NCBI GenBank assembly: GCA_038363925.1
Contig: JAQQWL010000005.1
Location: 186,001-250,000, forward strand
Direction: 5' to 3'
Source: Apiospora phragmitis
Taxonomy: Eukaryota > Ascomycota > Sordariomycetes > Amphisphaeriales > Apiosporaceae
DNA length: 64,000 bases
Below are positions 36,859 through 46,960 of the stretch, one piece after another. The notes beneath the pieces were generated by a model that saw only the letters and a program-made list of their open reading frames with translations, was not told the DNA's origin and made no database searches. The translations under genes and the position numbers were made by a program. Position 1 is the first letter of the stretch; every line of letters starts with the position of its first letter.

Positions 36859-38024
36859 CTAGCGACATTGGGAATAGTCTTGCGGAAGGAAGGAGTTAGC
36901 GAGGGACCTTTGGAGTCGGTCTGGAAAAAAGCAAGATCCTTCAACCTACATTCGTTGGAAGCCTGGCAAGCTCCCTGAGAACAACAAGTTGCGCCACTGG
37001 GTGAACATAATCATTATTAGTACGAAGCTCTCAACGAACAGAGCGCCAAGGAAGGGGACTTACGACCATCCCTGGCCACCGCATTGAGCCCACATGGCTC
37101 CGCACTGCATCAGTCAGTTAGCCCAGCAGAGAAGAGGGGACCGAACACCGATGGGTGAAGCACTCACGTTGCCGCTGGGCGGGCTAGTCGGCTGCGAGGT
37201 CCCCGGCTGGGTTGTGGGGCTCGGGTCGCTGGAACCACCACCACCGGAGCTGCCGCCGGCGCTGAGGGTGATGTCGGAGGAGCCGGAGCTCTGGGTAGCC
37301 CTCGGTGGCGAGGATCTGGTAGTCGTGGGACCCGAGGTTCATGCCCTGCTTGGCCCAGGCGGCGAAGTGGTTGGCCAGCGTGATGGTGCCGCTCGTGCGC
37401 TTGCTCGAGCGGATGGACCAGTACTGGTTGAAGGTCGAGGTACCCTCGATGCTGGGCTCGTTGACGCGCTGGCTCTCGTAGATGTCGTACGTCGCGCCGT
37501 CCGACGTGAAGCTGCCCTTGTGCTGCCCCCCGCTGCCCGGGTTGTAGGGGCCGAAGTCCTCGAGCACGTAGTACTCGACCAGCGGGCTCTTGGTCCAGCC
37601 GTACAACGACAGGTACCCGTTGGAGCCCGGGTTGAAGGTGCCCGAGTAGCTGATGGTGTGGCTGCTGCCCGGGTTCCACCCCTTGCCGCCCACGAAGTTG
37701 TTGCAGTTCTGCCACGAGACGCTGTACTCGCCGCCGGCCTTGTTGGTGTACTGCACGTTGCCGCCGCCCGCGTTCCTGCATATACCGTGAGCGCTTCATC
37801 CCCCACTTCTTGTTTTATCTCGAAGCCGGAAGGGAGTAATGGGAGACTTGATTCATGTGTTTAGAGTCTTACCAGAAAGAGTAGTAGTATCCGTTGTTGG
37901 TACCGGTCTGGCTGTTGCTGATGGTCTGCCGAGACACGAGATCGCCCGTCATCTCAGTGACATTGAAGGGGAAGGCAGCCGCCCCGGCAGCCAACAGGCT
38001 GAGAAGTGCGGCGTGTGACAGCAT
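36859..38024 (-). CDS. GH11 endo-1,4-beta-xylanase with C-terminal CBM1
   Basis: Five exons: 37873-38024, 37168-37775, 37064-37104, 36950-36996 and 36859-36878. Residues 1 to about 18 form a signal peptide ([19 protein letters not shown]). The GH11 jelly roll shows [17 protein letters not shown], the nucleophile glutamate in [11 protein letters not shown] and the acid/base glutamate in ILATEGY. One extra C (run 37293-37295) breaks the frame just after that glutamate; correcting it gives [14 protein letters not shown] Gly/Ser/Pro/Thr linker follows, then a complete fungal CBM1 ([35 protein letters not shown]), split over three tiny exons. Joined length is 288 residues, secreted. The enzyme cuts the xylan backbone and the CBM1 anchors it to crystalline cellulose. 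A GGCTAAA box lies 530 bp upstream and a TATATAA-like box about 130 bp upstream. Confidence 0.95.
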
Positions 38025-40096
38025 GATGGATGGGGTCGAGAAAGGCTTGGATATGGGTGACCTGCAGCGCGATGGAGTGATTTGCCGTCTTGGCTGTTGC
38101 TTGTTTCCCAACATCCAGAGTACTAAGCAATTGGCGAGGGACGTCAATCGTTATATATTTTCACTTGGCGTTAGCTTGGCCGCTTGGCCTCGAGCCAGTG
38201 CCGGCGGTTCTGGTGTTTGCATCTTTGCTATCATCCCCCGATCTGGCCCCGGAAGCTGGGCAGCCGTGGTTGTATCCACCGGGCCGGAAGCCCACCAGCG
38301 GGTGCCGCGAAGACTGATACCCCAGCCCCTGATTGACGGCATTTCCAAGTGTAGGTAAGTAATAAGTCATTCTGGACACGATATTTACCTCCTTACCCTC
38401 AGTTATTTTTACGTATCGTGTCTCAGGGGCTCGTGGCTGGCGATGTCCATCATGCGGCGAATGGCCATGACAAGGCCAAAAGCAAAGGCAATGCACAGAC
38501 TAGCCCCCGATGCCTCCTCGCTGGCCTGTCGTTGGGGATTGGACATTGGAACTTAGGCTAAATGAATAAATATGCGACTAGTACTCATTCGATGCGGATA
38601 TCTCAGATATTTCCCGTCATTCTGTACGAGTTCTAGACCTATTGGCCAGGTTTGGGGTAGGTGAAGTGGATGGAGGAGCAGTCACTATGAAAGCTGCTTT
38701 TGTAAACTTGAATTATAGCATGTCGGACACAGCAAAACCCCACGCTCGCTTGGCTCCTCCACACCATCACGCCGGAGGTTTATGCTCCATTATGGTTATG
38801 GGAGGACCTGGGGCCGCAATTGAACGTGCCGGGACTGAAATCTAAACGGTTTCCGTGATAGATGCGCACCTATAATTAGCAATTCGATGACATTGCCCAA
38901 AATACAACACATCATCTTTATTTCATTGGCGCGCGTCATAGAATAGTGCATACGCACTTGCCCGGAACCTGGGGGTCGCCGTGTTCTAGGTCAAATGACT
39001 GCCTGACTGACTTATAAGAGAGAGATGCCAAGACTTCGTCACTCAGTCTGTTCACAGCTATCATCATCTATAACCCGGGACACCAGACAGAAAGAACAAG
39101 ATAAACGATGAGTAGCTTGGAAAAGGAAATGAACCGAGAAGTTCCGAGAAGAGGTCATATGTTAGGCGACACCTTTGCCTCGATCGAACCCCAATTGCCC
39201 CCCTCACGGCCCAGTGCCCTATTTCTACATCAGGCGAAATCAGCTCGCAGAGTCGCAGCTCGCCAGTAGCGAGGATTCTGCCCGAAAGCCGAGCTCCATC
39301 ATGGGTTTAACTTTACTACAGCAGCGTTAACTTATGACACCCACTCAAACGTACATCCCACTTCGGTCCACCCGCTACCAGAGAAGTCGATAGGCTCGCT
39401 TAATTACTTGATTTCGCCGCTCATTAAATTACCTACACCCCCCGGCACCAGCTCCGAGCGAGTAGCCTCGAAGGCGGCGATGCGATGGGTGACACACCAT
39501 GCCGGCGGAAACGAACCAAGATGCAGTGTGTAGCTAGGTATGTCTACGCTGGCAACCAAATTCAGATTCGAGAACCAGACAGCTATGTTCATTCGGCGCC
39601 AAACCATGGATGATCGTCGCTCTGTTTCTCTTTCAGCCCGAAGGTGACGCCGGAGATTGCGTGCATTAGCCAAAGACCGTCCACGATATTACATCTATCA
39701 CGGTCAAAGACATGAACCACTATGCCATCGCCGTAACACCGAAGGATGAACAAAAGTACTAGTAGTTTCATTTTACGACAGATGATGAGAAGCTCCTGCT
39801 TCGGCAGTAAACCGGATGCAAGATGCATCACACAACGTCGGAAACACCCCGCCGTAACATCGACAGCCCCCAACTGTGTGTGATAGGAACAACCAGACGC
39901 GGAGTTCGGGATTTGCTGACTTCCCTTCTCATGAGCTGACCGAAAGCCGGTCCGATATACACACAAGAATCATCATAAATAAGCTTTTGCCCATGAGTGG
40001 AAAGTGCTTGCCCCCCATCCGTTTAATCCATTGAACCCCTATACAGGCCCAAAAACCAGAAAGACAAGCCAACCAATCTCCCTCATCAAGCAAAAG
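38025..40096. other. Intergenic, xylanase promoter and flanks
   Basis: The left part is the promoter of the minus-strand xylanase, with the listed GGCTAAA and a CreA-like CTGGGG (minus strand, 38320-38325). No supported gene was found in 38.6-40.0 kb. A 60-residue minus-strand frame near 39.6-39.8 kb begins with a hydrophobic stretch but has no other support. Confidence 0.5.
38556..38562 (+). promoter_or_regulatory. XlnR/XYR1-type GGCTAAA box upstream of GH11-CBM1
   Basis: An exact GGCTAAA lies 532 bp upstream of the xylanase start. This is the core bound by the xylanolytic activator XlnR/XYR1 in Aspergillus and Trichoderma. A heptamer occurs by chance every few kb, so the site is a candidate only. 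Confidence 0.45.
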
Positions 40097-41697
40097 ATGA
40101 CCAGCGCCAGCGCCAACGAAAGCGAGAACACACAGCTTAAGGTGCTGATCGTCGGCTCCGGCCTCGCCGGCCTAACCGCCGCGCGCGTCCTACGCGAACA
40201 CCACGCCGTGACCGTGTACGAGCGCGGCGGCGCGGCAGTCGCGACGGGCGGCCAGGGCATCATCCTCGGCTGTAACGGGACCAAGGTCCTGAAGCCGCTG
40301 GGGTACGAGGGCGAGAGTGGGCGCGTGGGCGGCGTGCCGATTTATAAGTCTCGCATCTTTGACTGTCAGAACCAAATGGTCGAGGAGGCCGACATGGACC
40401 TCAGGGGCCGCTTCGGCGCCGATACGCTGTCGCAGAAGCGGTCCGACTTCCGCGACGAGCTGGTGCGGCTCGCGACTGCGCCGTCGGCAGAGTTGGGGAT
40501 CGGCGGGGGGCCGGCGCGGGTGGTGTATAATAACGCGGTGGTGGGGCTGGAGCCGGAGGAGGGCGTCATCACGCTGAGCGATGGATCGACGGCGGCAGGG
40601 GACGTTGTCATAGGTAAGTGGACTGACCCTTATAGACAGAATCCTTTCGAGGAAAGAAAGAGAGAGTGACCTCCCCTTAACTAAACGACCTACCAAAACA
40701 GTCGCCGACGGAATCCACTCCCGCCTCCGCTCCACCATCGTCGGCGCAGGCGGCCCGCAGGCCCAGAAGACGGGCCATTCCGCCTACCGCGTCGCCGTCG
40801 CCGTCGACGCGGCCAACCGGGCCCTGGGCGACCTGCCGCCGCCGCTCTGGTGGCGGCCGGAGATGAGCCGGAACGCGTCCTTCTTCCTCCACGGGCCCCC
40901 CGGCAGCCGCCGCTTCGTGACGGTCTACCCGCTGCGCCGCCACACGTACTACAACCTGTCCTGCATCATGGCAACCCAAGTTTCCAGCAGGAGCGCCACT
41001 GAGTTGTGGCACGCGGACGGGGACCGCGACGAGATGCTCGATACTTTGGGTGGGACGAGGGGTTGAAACGGATTCTTGGGTAAGCTAAGTACTTGAAAAC
41101 ATTTCTTTCCACCTCACACTTTTCCTGCCCCCCTCCCGAGAAGCGACAACAAGATGCGACACATCTGATCCCGACGTTAGCGCGGCGACCGAGGTCAAGT
41201 CCTGGGAACTGCAAGACCTGGAGCCCCTCCCGACCTGGACGCGCGGCCGCGCCATACTGATCGGCGACGCCGCGCACGCCATGACGCCGATGCAGGGCCA
41301 GGGGGCCAACCTGAGCATCGAGGACGCCGAGGGCCTGCGGCTGCTAAACGGGAACGAAGAAGAAAACGCCACGGGGACGGCGGTTCGCCGCGACGACGTC
41401 CCCGCCATCCTGCGCCGGATCGAGAGCGTGCGGCGGCCGCGGGCGACGGCCGCGCTAGACCGCGTGCGCGACACGCAGGGCCGGCTCACGGGGCACGAGA
41501 AGGAGCTGTACGACAAGACGGACTTCTTTATGGGGTACAACGGGATCTTCGCGGCGCTGGCGGAGAAGGAGGCTGCCGAGCAGGGGGAGAGAGGTGAATG
41601 GTGGGGGCTAAAAGTTGGATTCAAGGAAGATGTCATCAACTGTCAACAGAATCGCAACTGCGGATCGGTGACGAATAACAGGAATGAAAAATCATGA
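40097..41697 (+). CDS. FAD-dependent monooxygenase (salicylate-hydroxylase-like)
   Basis: Exons 40097-40613, 40702-41079 and 41154-41697. The Rossmann FAD motif VLIVGSGLAGLTAARVL starts at about residue 16. VVIGVADGIHSRLRS is rebuilt across intron 1 (the DG motif). RGRAILIGDAAHAMTPMQGQGANLSIEDA is the second FAD ribityl-binding GD motif. One missing G (41048-41050) breaks the frame; restoring it gives LGGWDEGLKRILG before intron 2. The intron 2 acceptor used (CAAG at 41153) keeps frame into ATEVKSWELQDLEPLPTW. Joined length is about 479 residues, soluble. The family (group A flavin monooxygenases) hydroxylates aromatic or polyketide substrates with NAD(P)H and O2; the substrate is unknown. 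The C-terminal end after WWGLKVGF is unusual and could contain an unrecognised intron. Confidence 0.87.
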
Positions 41698-42067
41698 TGG
41701 ATCGCCTTTGAAGTCCAATGAATTCGACCAAACTCCTCGAATGTATGAGTCTTCTCGCTGCATGTGACAAATTGTTACTCCCATTCATATATCGCAAGAG
41801 CAAAATAATCAAGATTATCAATAACCTCTAGAAGCCATCGTTTCAAGTACTCTAGAGCAGTCAGTTCCGGAATAACTGGCATTCGACGGCATGGATTAGC
41901 CGTCGATTGAATGGCTGGCGTTATAGTAGCAAGCGATGGCATAGCTGGCGACAATAGTAGGAAGGTGGCGATGGGACAGCCAACAACAGAATCGCCATGC
42001 AAATCCTTACCAAACAGGCTGGAAATGGTAGTTGGGCAAGAGCGCAAACCTCGCCCTCAGCAACGGG
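41698..42067. other. Convergent 3' spacer, nothing recognised
   Basis: A 370-bp region between the stop codons of the FAD monooxygenase (+) and the F-box gene (-). Confidence 0.45.
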
Positions 42068-43387
42068 TCATCGTGAGCAGGAGAAAGGTGCGGGATAACA
42101 GCACCGCTTGGCCGCTTTGGGGTTCCCCTCCTCGTCGACTCGCACCAACACCCCCGTCGCACCCTGAACCGTCCACCCAGAAGCGGCTCGGTCAATGTAC
42201 GCGTGCGCCAAGTTCCACACCTCCTTATCGTCCACAATCTCGCCGATCTCGAAGACGTTCAGCGTCTTCCAGTTGTTGTTGTTGCCGCCGACCCCGCCAC
42301 CGCCGCCGCCGGGGTCGACCATCTCCCCCAGCATGTGCCGGAGCGCGGTGGTGCGCTCCATCCAGAGGTCGGCGACGTCGACATGCTTCAGGGTCTGGCG
42401 GTCCTCGAGGATGTGGTTGTTGGGGCCCGGCGTGAAGCGGACGAAGAAGCGGTCCAGCTTGGGCAGGTGGTGCACGAGCTGGCCGATGACGTGGGACGAC
42501 AGCGGGAAGATGGCGATGTAGTTGAAGTCGACGACGGTCGCGGGCAGCAGCGGGGCGTTGTTCGGGTACTCGCCGGTGCCCAGCAGCGCGCTCAGCATCG
42601 ACGGCGGCGACCGGAGGAAGAGTTCGTACGTCTGGTAGGCGCGGATCGAGGACCCTTCGTTCAGCAGGATCGACGTCCAGGGCCGGAGTGTCAGAAAGGG
42701 GCAGGGGGGTGCGGGCATGGCACCCTTGAATGCGGCGGCCGAGGAGGAGGCTTCTGGAGGAGGAGGTGAGACGGTCGCGCCGAAGGTACTCGCTGACAGG
42801 TCTAGACTGGAAATGCTTTTCTGGCGAGGGGCTCTGTGGGAACGTGCGAGAGACAGTATGTGGTACGGGATGTTGAAAGACCAGGCATCATCCAGAAACA
42901 GCATGCGGTTGAGGAACGCGGCCAAGGTCGCCGGCGGGGCGATAATGGTGAACCTCAGGGGGTCGATGACAGCAAACAGCCGATCCCACAGCCATTCCAG
43001 ATCGGACGGGCGGATCTGGTAGGCCACCCGGGCCGCCTCGACCTGCTGGTCGGCGAAGTCCACCAGCAGCGTGAAGGTCGTCACCTGGCACTGGAGCCGG
43101 TTCCCCACCAGGAAGCGCAGCAGGGGGGCGGGGTCCAGCAGCAGGCCGTCGTCGTGCAGCGACGAGAGCGGCGGCGGCGTCGGCGGCCGCCACTGCACGT
43201 GGCGGAACAGGATCGGGAGGGCGTGGCCGCGCCAGAGCTTGTTGACCTGCGAGGCGGACTTGAGGTCCCGCGTCTCGCTCTGGAGCAGGTCGTCGCTCGG
43301 CTGCTCGTGCAGTCGGTATTCCGAGGGGGCCGGACCGACCAGGAATTCCAGGACCTCGGCTAGGATCTCACGCGGAAGCCGGTCCAT
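42068..43387 (-). CDS. F-box domain protein
   Basis: A single unbroken exon of 439 residues. The start was chosen at MDRLPREILAEVLEFL, which is itself the beginning of an F-box (residues about 1-45, completed by SASQVNKLWRGHALPILFRHV). The rest is leucine-containing without recognisable LRR or WD repeats, with a Pro/Ala/Ser-rich loop in the middle and a Gly/Asn-rich loop (GGGGGGVGGNNNN) near residue 380. F-box proteins bring substrates to SCF ubiquitin ligases through Skp1 (known). The substrate here is unknown; fungal genomes hold many such fast-evolving members. An in-frame extension upstream of the chosen ATG exists but has no F-box-like sequence. Confidence 0.78.
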   Translation of the reverse strand: MDRLPREILAEVLEFLVGPAPSEYRLHEQPSDDLLQSETRDLKSASQVNKLWRGHALPILFRHVQWRPPTPPPLSSLHDDGLLLDPAPLLRFLVGNRLQCQVTTFTLLVDFADQQVEAARVAYQIRPSDLEWLWDRLFAVIDPLRFTIIAPPATLAAFLNRMLFLDDAWSFNIPYHILSLARSHRAPRQKSISSLDLSASTFGATVSPPPPEASSSAAAFKGAMPAPPCPFLTLRPWTSILLNEGSSIRAYQTYELFLRSPPSMLSALLGTGEYPNNAPLLPATVVDFNYIAIFPLSSHVIGQLVHHLPKLDRFFVRFTPGPNNHILEDRQTLKHVDVADLWMERTTALRHMLGEMVDPGGGGGGVGGNNNNWKTLNVFEIGEIVDDKEVWNLAHAYIDRAASGWTVQGATGVLVRVDEEGNPKAAKRCCYPAPFSCSR

Positions 43388-44868
43388 GGTGGCTGCGATC
43401 ACACTGGGGTGGGTGGCCGGTTCCGATATCACTGGCGGCGACGGGATAGCAAGCAGTAGATGGTAGTAGCTTTGGTGGCTCAGAAATCTGTCCGGGGTGG
43501 CAAGCTGTCCTTGTAGCCCGAGATAAAAACAATGCACTTCAACTGAGTCTAAAGATGGAGAAGAGGGACTCGATTCGGAAGATTAAGTAGTCAATTTAAT
43601 TTCTAGAAGTAGTGATTTCAATATAGGTGCGATGCGCGAGAGGTAGCCATAGGATTGATCAGATTGACGAGCTTCCTCAGCCCGGCGAGTAAGTCAATGT
43701 GATGTTAGGAGGCACGTGGTTTCGCCTGTTGTGCCTCAGTGTTTTTAGTTTTTCCAGCTCTTCCAGAAGGCAGTCAGCAGCTCTATCCAGTCGACTCTAC
43801 ACAATGCATCGACTCTGATAATTCTGATAGAGTTCTATGCGAAAGCTCCCAGTTTGATTCGGAAAAGAGTATGACTCTCATCAGCGTATTGCCAATCTGT
43901 ACTCGGGTTCGATGTTGCAGGTTTTTGCGTCTGAACAAAGCGGCCCATGAGAATGACGTCAGAGGTGGTTCACAGTCGGAAGCTTCATGTGAGCACCGCC
44001 GGCGCAACATCCCGTTCTCGGGCACTTACGAAGATTTTCCGATAGTCAAACTCGACCTCTACCTATTGGACCGAAAAAGAAAGCCCGTAGCTATGTTTGT
44101 CATTTCTCTCATAATACGGCCGGGCATACAGAACGCTACGAGAGTGCCGAAGACGGGAGCAGTCAGCCCTTTGTAATAGCCTAGGCGCGTGCGGGGTGTC
44201 GGCGCTAGTGCTATATGAAGAAGTACTGGAGCCAGAAAAGTTGGAGCTCTGCTGCTTTACCTAGCTGGCGACTGGAAGCTTCATGCAGCATTTCTTCACC
44301 GGACAGGCCAATTAGCTCTTCCACGAGGAACGATACAACGTTGGCAGTCCAGCCGAAGCCTTCCCTGGTAAAGTATACTGACCAATTCAACCGTGAAAAA
44401 CCAAACATCATCTACATTGAATGCCTCAGACAGCCCAGACATTGGTTGTTAACACATCATGAGGACTCACTTACTATTGAATACACGATGTACCTCCTAC
44501 TCGAAGTGCTTGCAACCTACCCCTCAAGCCTTCTTGGCCCCCCACAGCCGACTACTGCAAGCTGCTCGTCTCAGAATGGGGGCTCCTCAGACGGGTCAGG
44601 GTAATGATGCTAGCCGAATTGTGGCAACTCCCCACTTGTTGAGTCGCGGTGCGGGAGAGAGGAATGATGCAGTGATAGGGATTTGCGAGATATAAGTGAT
44701 AAGGGCGTGCTTGCCATGGGCCGCCTCTACTTATTAGCATGTCTTCTTTCTGTTCGTCCTACGACCTCTTGACATGCCAGGAAAGAACTAGCCCCCAACG
44801 ACATCATACACATTCTCTTCTCACAGCACCTGGTCAGAACTAGGTAACCTCGTCTCGCCCCCAAAGTC
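43388..44868. other. Intergenic, nothing supported
   Basis: Divergent promoter region between the F-box gene and the MetE-like gene. Short frames at 43.7-44.6 kb lack domain evidence. Confidence 0.45.
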
Positions 44869-46206
44869 ATGGCGACGACCAACAAGCAGCGTCCTCCCTT
44901 CCGAGCGGAGCACCTGGGCTCTCTCCTCCGGCCCAAGGAGATCACCGACAAGCGTATCGCGCTCGACAACGCCAAAGCCCTGGAGATTGTCCAGGACAAG
45001 GAGCTCCACGATCTCGAGGACAAGGCCATCAATGAGATTGTCAAGGTCCAGCTAGATCTAGGCTTCCACGCCATCGGTGACGGTGAATATCGCCGCCATC
45101 AGTTCTGGGGGACATTTTTCCCCAACCTGGAGGGCTTTGAGGAGATTCCCAACCCTGACTGGGACATGTTCCGTCTCTATGTCCCTGACACTGCCGCTTT
45201 CAGTAAGTTGACCTCATATGGCGAGTGGCAAGCGGCAATGTGGATACTGGAGACTCTATTCTGACCACCGCCGGTAGCTGAGACCGGCCACAAGCCCGGT
45301 GAGACGATTGTATGCACGGGAAAGATCAAGCATGTCGGATCCTCCTATATGAAGGACTGGGAGTACCTGAAGAAGCTGGTGCCCGCAGACCGGGTCAAGG
45401 AGCTGAAGATCACGCTGGCCGCGCCCGAGTGGTACCACCTGCGGTACAAGAAGGGCAAGGCGTACCCCCAGGAGGTGTATGCCAATGACGCCGAGTACTT
45501 TGCCGACATCGCCGCCGCCTACCGGGCCGAGCTCCAGACGCTGTATGACGCGGGCTGCCGCAACGTCACCATCGACGACCCCAACCTTGCTTGTGAGTAG
45601 TCCCTTCTGGCTCTGCGACGAACGAAAGTGGCTGACGTATATCAGACTTCTGCTCCGAGAAGATGCTGGCGGGCTTCAAGGAGGACGGCGAGGACGCCGA
45701 GGCGCTGCTGGACTCGTACGTGACGCTGTACAACGACTGCCTCAGCGGGCGCCCGCGGACATGCACGTGGGCATCCACCTGTGCCGCGGCAACTTCGCGT
45801 ACAGCAAGCACTTCAGCGAGGGCGGCTACGACCGCATCGCGACCAAGCTGTTTAACGGCATCAGCGCCGACACGTACTTCCTCGAGTACGACACGGCGCG
45901 CGCGGGCACGTTCGAGCCGCTCAAGCACCTGCCCAAGCACAAGAACGTCGTGCTGGGCGTCATCACCAGCAAGTTCCCCGAACTCGAGGATATCACGCAG
46001 CTGAAGGAGCGCGTCTACGAGGCTGCCGACGTCGTTGCCAGCGGCGCGGGGCAGACGCGCGAGGAGGCGCTGAAGCGGCTGGGGTCAGTCCGCAGTGCGG
46101 GTTCGCGAGCCATCATCTGGGCAATGCGGTGACGCGCGAGGACATGATTGCCAAACTCAAGCTGGTGCGGGAGCTGGCCGACTCCATCTGGCCCGGCGAG
46201 CCTTGA
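44869..46206 (+). CDS. MetE C-terminal-like (UROD/MetE superfamily) protein
   Basis: Exons 44869-45202, 45278-45592 and 45646-46206. The N-terminal block FRAEHLGSLLRPKEI and DGEYRRHQFWGTFFPNLEGF are typical of the short fungal/bacterial cobalamin-independent methionine-synthase II-like group. MHVGIHLCRGNFAYS and VSPQCGFAS carry the His/Cys residues that bind zinc and homocysteine thiolate in MetE. Two missing bases (C run 45752-45754, G run 46081-46084) break the frame; restoring them gives SGRPADMHVGI and RLGVSPQCGFASHHLGN. Joined length is 403 residues, about half of a true methionine synthase and lacking its N-terminal barrel. It is therefore probably not the housekeeping enzyme. The reaction is unproven; methyl transfer to a thiol is a reasonable inference. 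No targeting signal is seen. Confidence 0.88.
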
Positions 46207-46960
46207 TTGATTGATCTTACATACTTCAGTATATTAGCCTGTCTGGCTGGTGGCTGATGGTTTTATGAAGCGCTTGCTGCACTATTTTCCAGCCATTGAA
46301 TGTTCTTTGCCCCACAGCTCCATAGCATAGCAATTGGCAGCGTTCGAAATGTCGGTCAGGTCATCCATCTACTACTTCACCTGCTTAAGCACTTGGCTCA
46401 TGTCTCTGTTTTCGTGTATCCTTCTAACATAACCCGCGTGTCACATTTGTGCACGAAATATGCGTCGTTTACAGTTGGAGGAGGCTATGGTTGGCCGATG
46501 CTTCCGATGCATTGATGAGCTGTCCTAACCTTACAGTTAGTTGTCCTGATGCGATGGGTCGCTCCGATCAAGCATGCCGCAATCACACTGCATCTGCGTC
46601 GCCATCTCCATGTTTCTCATTGATCGTTTTGCCTCTGCCTTGCAGTTGAATTACGGATGCGCTTAGATAAAAGTAAGAATGTTTCATCAACTCAGTGCCT
46701 GTTGTTTTCCCTGTTCCTGTTTCAATGCAAGGAGGGTGAGAGACAACAGCAAGCACTGCCCCGCCATCAATCATGCCCATCCATGCCCCTCCTCAGCCCC
46801 TGTAGGCCAGCGATTCGGCGGGGCAGTTCAGCTCACTTTCCCGGTTGATCAAACTGTGTTCCACCGCCCACCAACCAACCCGACTCCTTACACATTCACC
46901 CCCAACTTGCATTCTTACTGTGCCTTCGACCTTCATTGGTATACTCCCTTCCCCTTCACG
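46207..46960. other. Intergenic, 5'-nucleotidase promoter
   Basis: No conserved frame. CT/CCA-rich sequence at 46760-46960 is probably the leader of the downstream gene. Confidence 0.45.

Noticed and set aside
39604..39790. Minus-strand 60-residue frame beginning with a hydrophobic stretch (small secreted protein candidate)
   Set aside because: No upstream promoter evidence, a weak cleavage site and no cysteine pattern; it could arise by chance.
44211..44604. Overlapping frames on both strands with protein-like segments
   Set aside because: No supporting start, splice or domain evidence.
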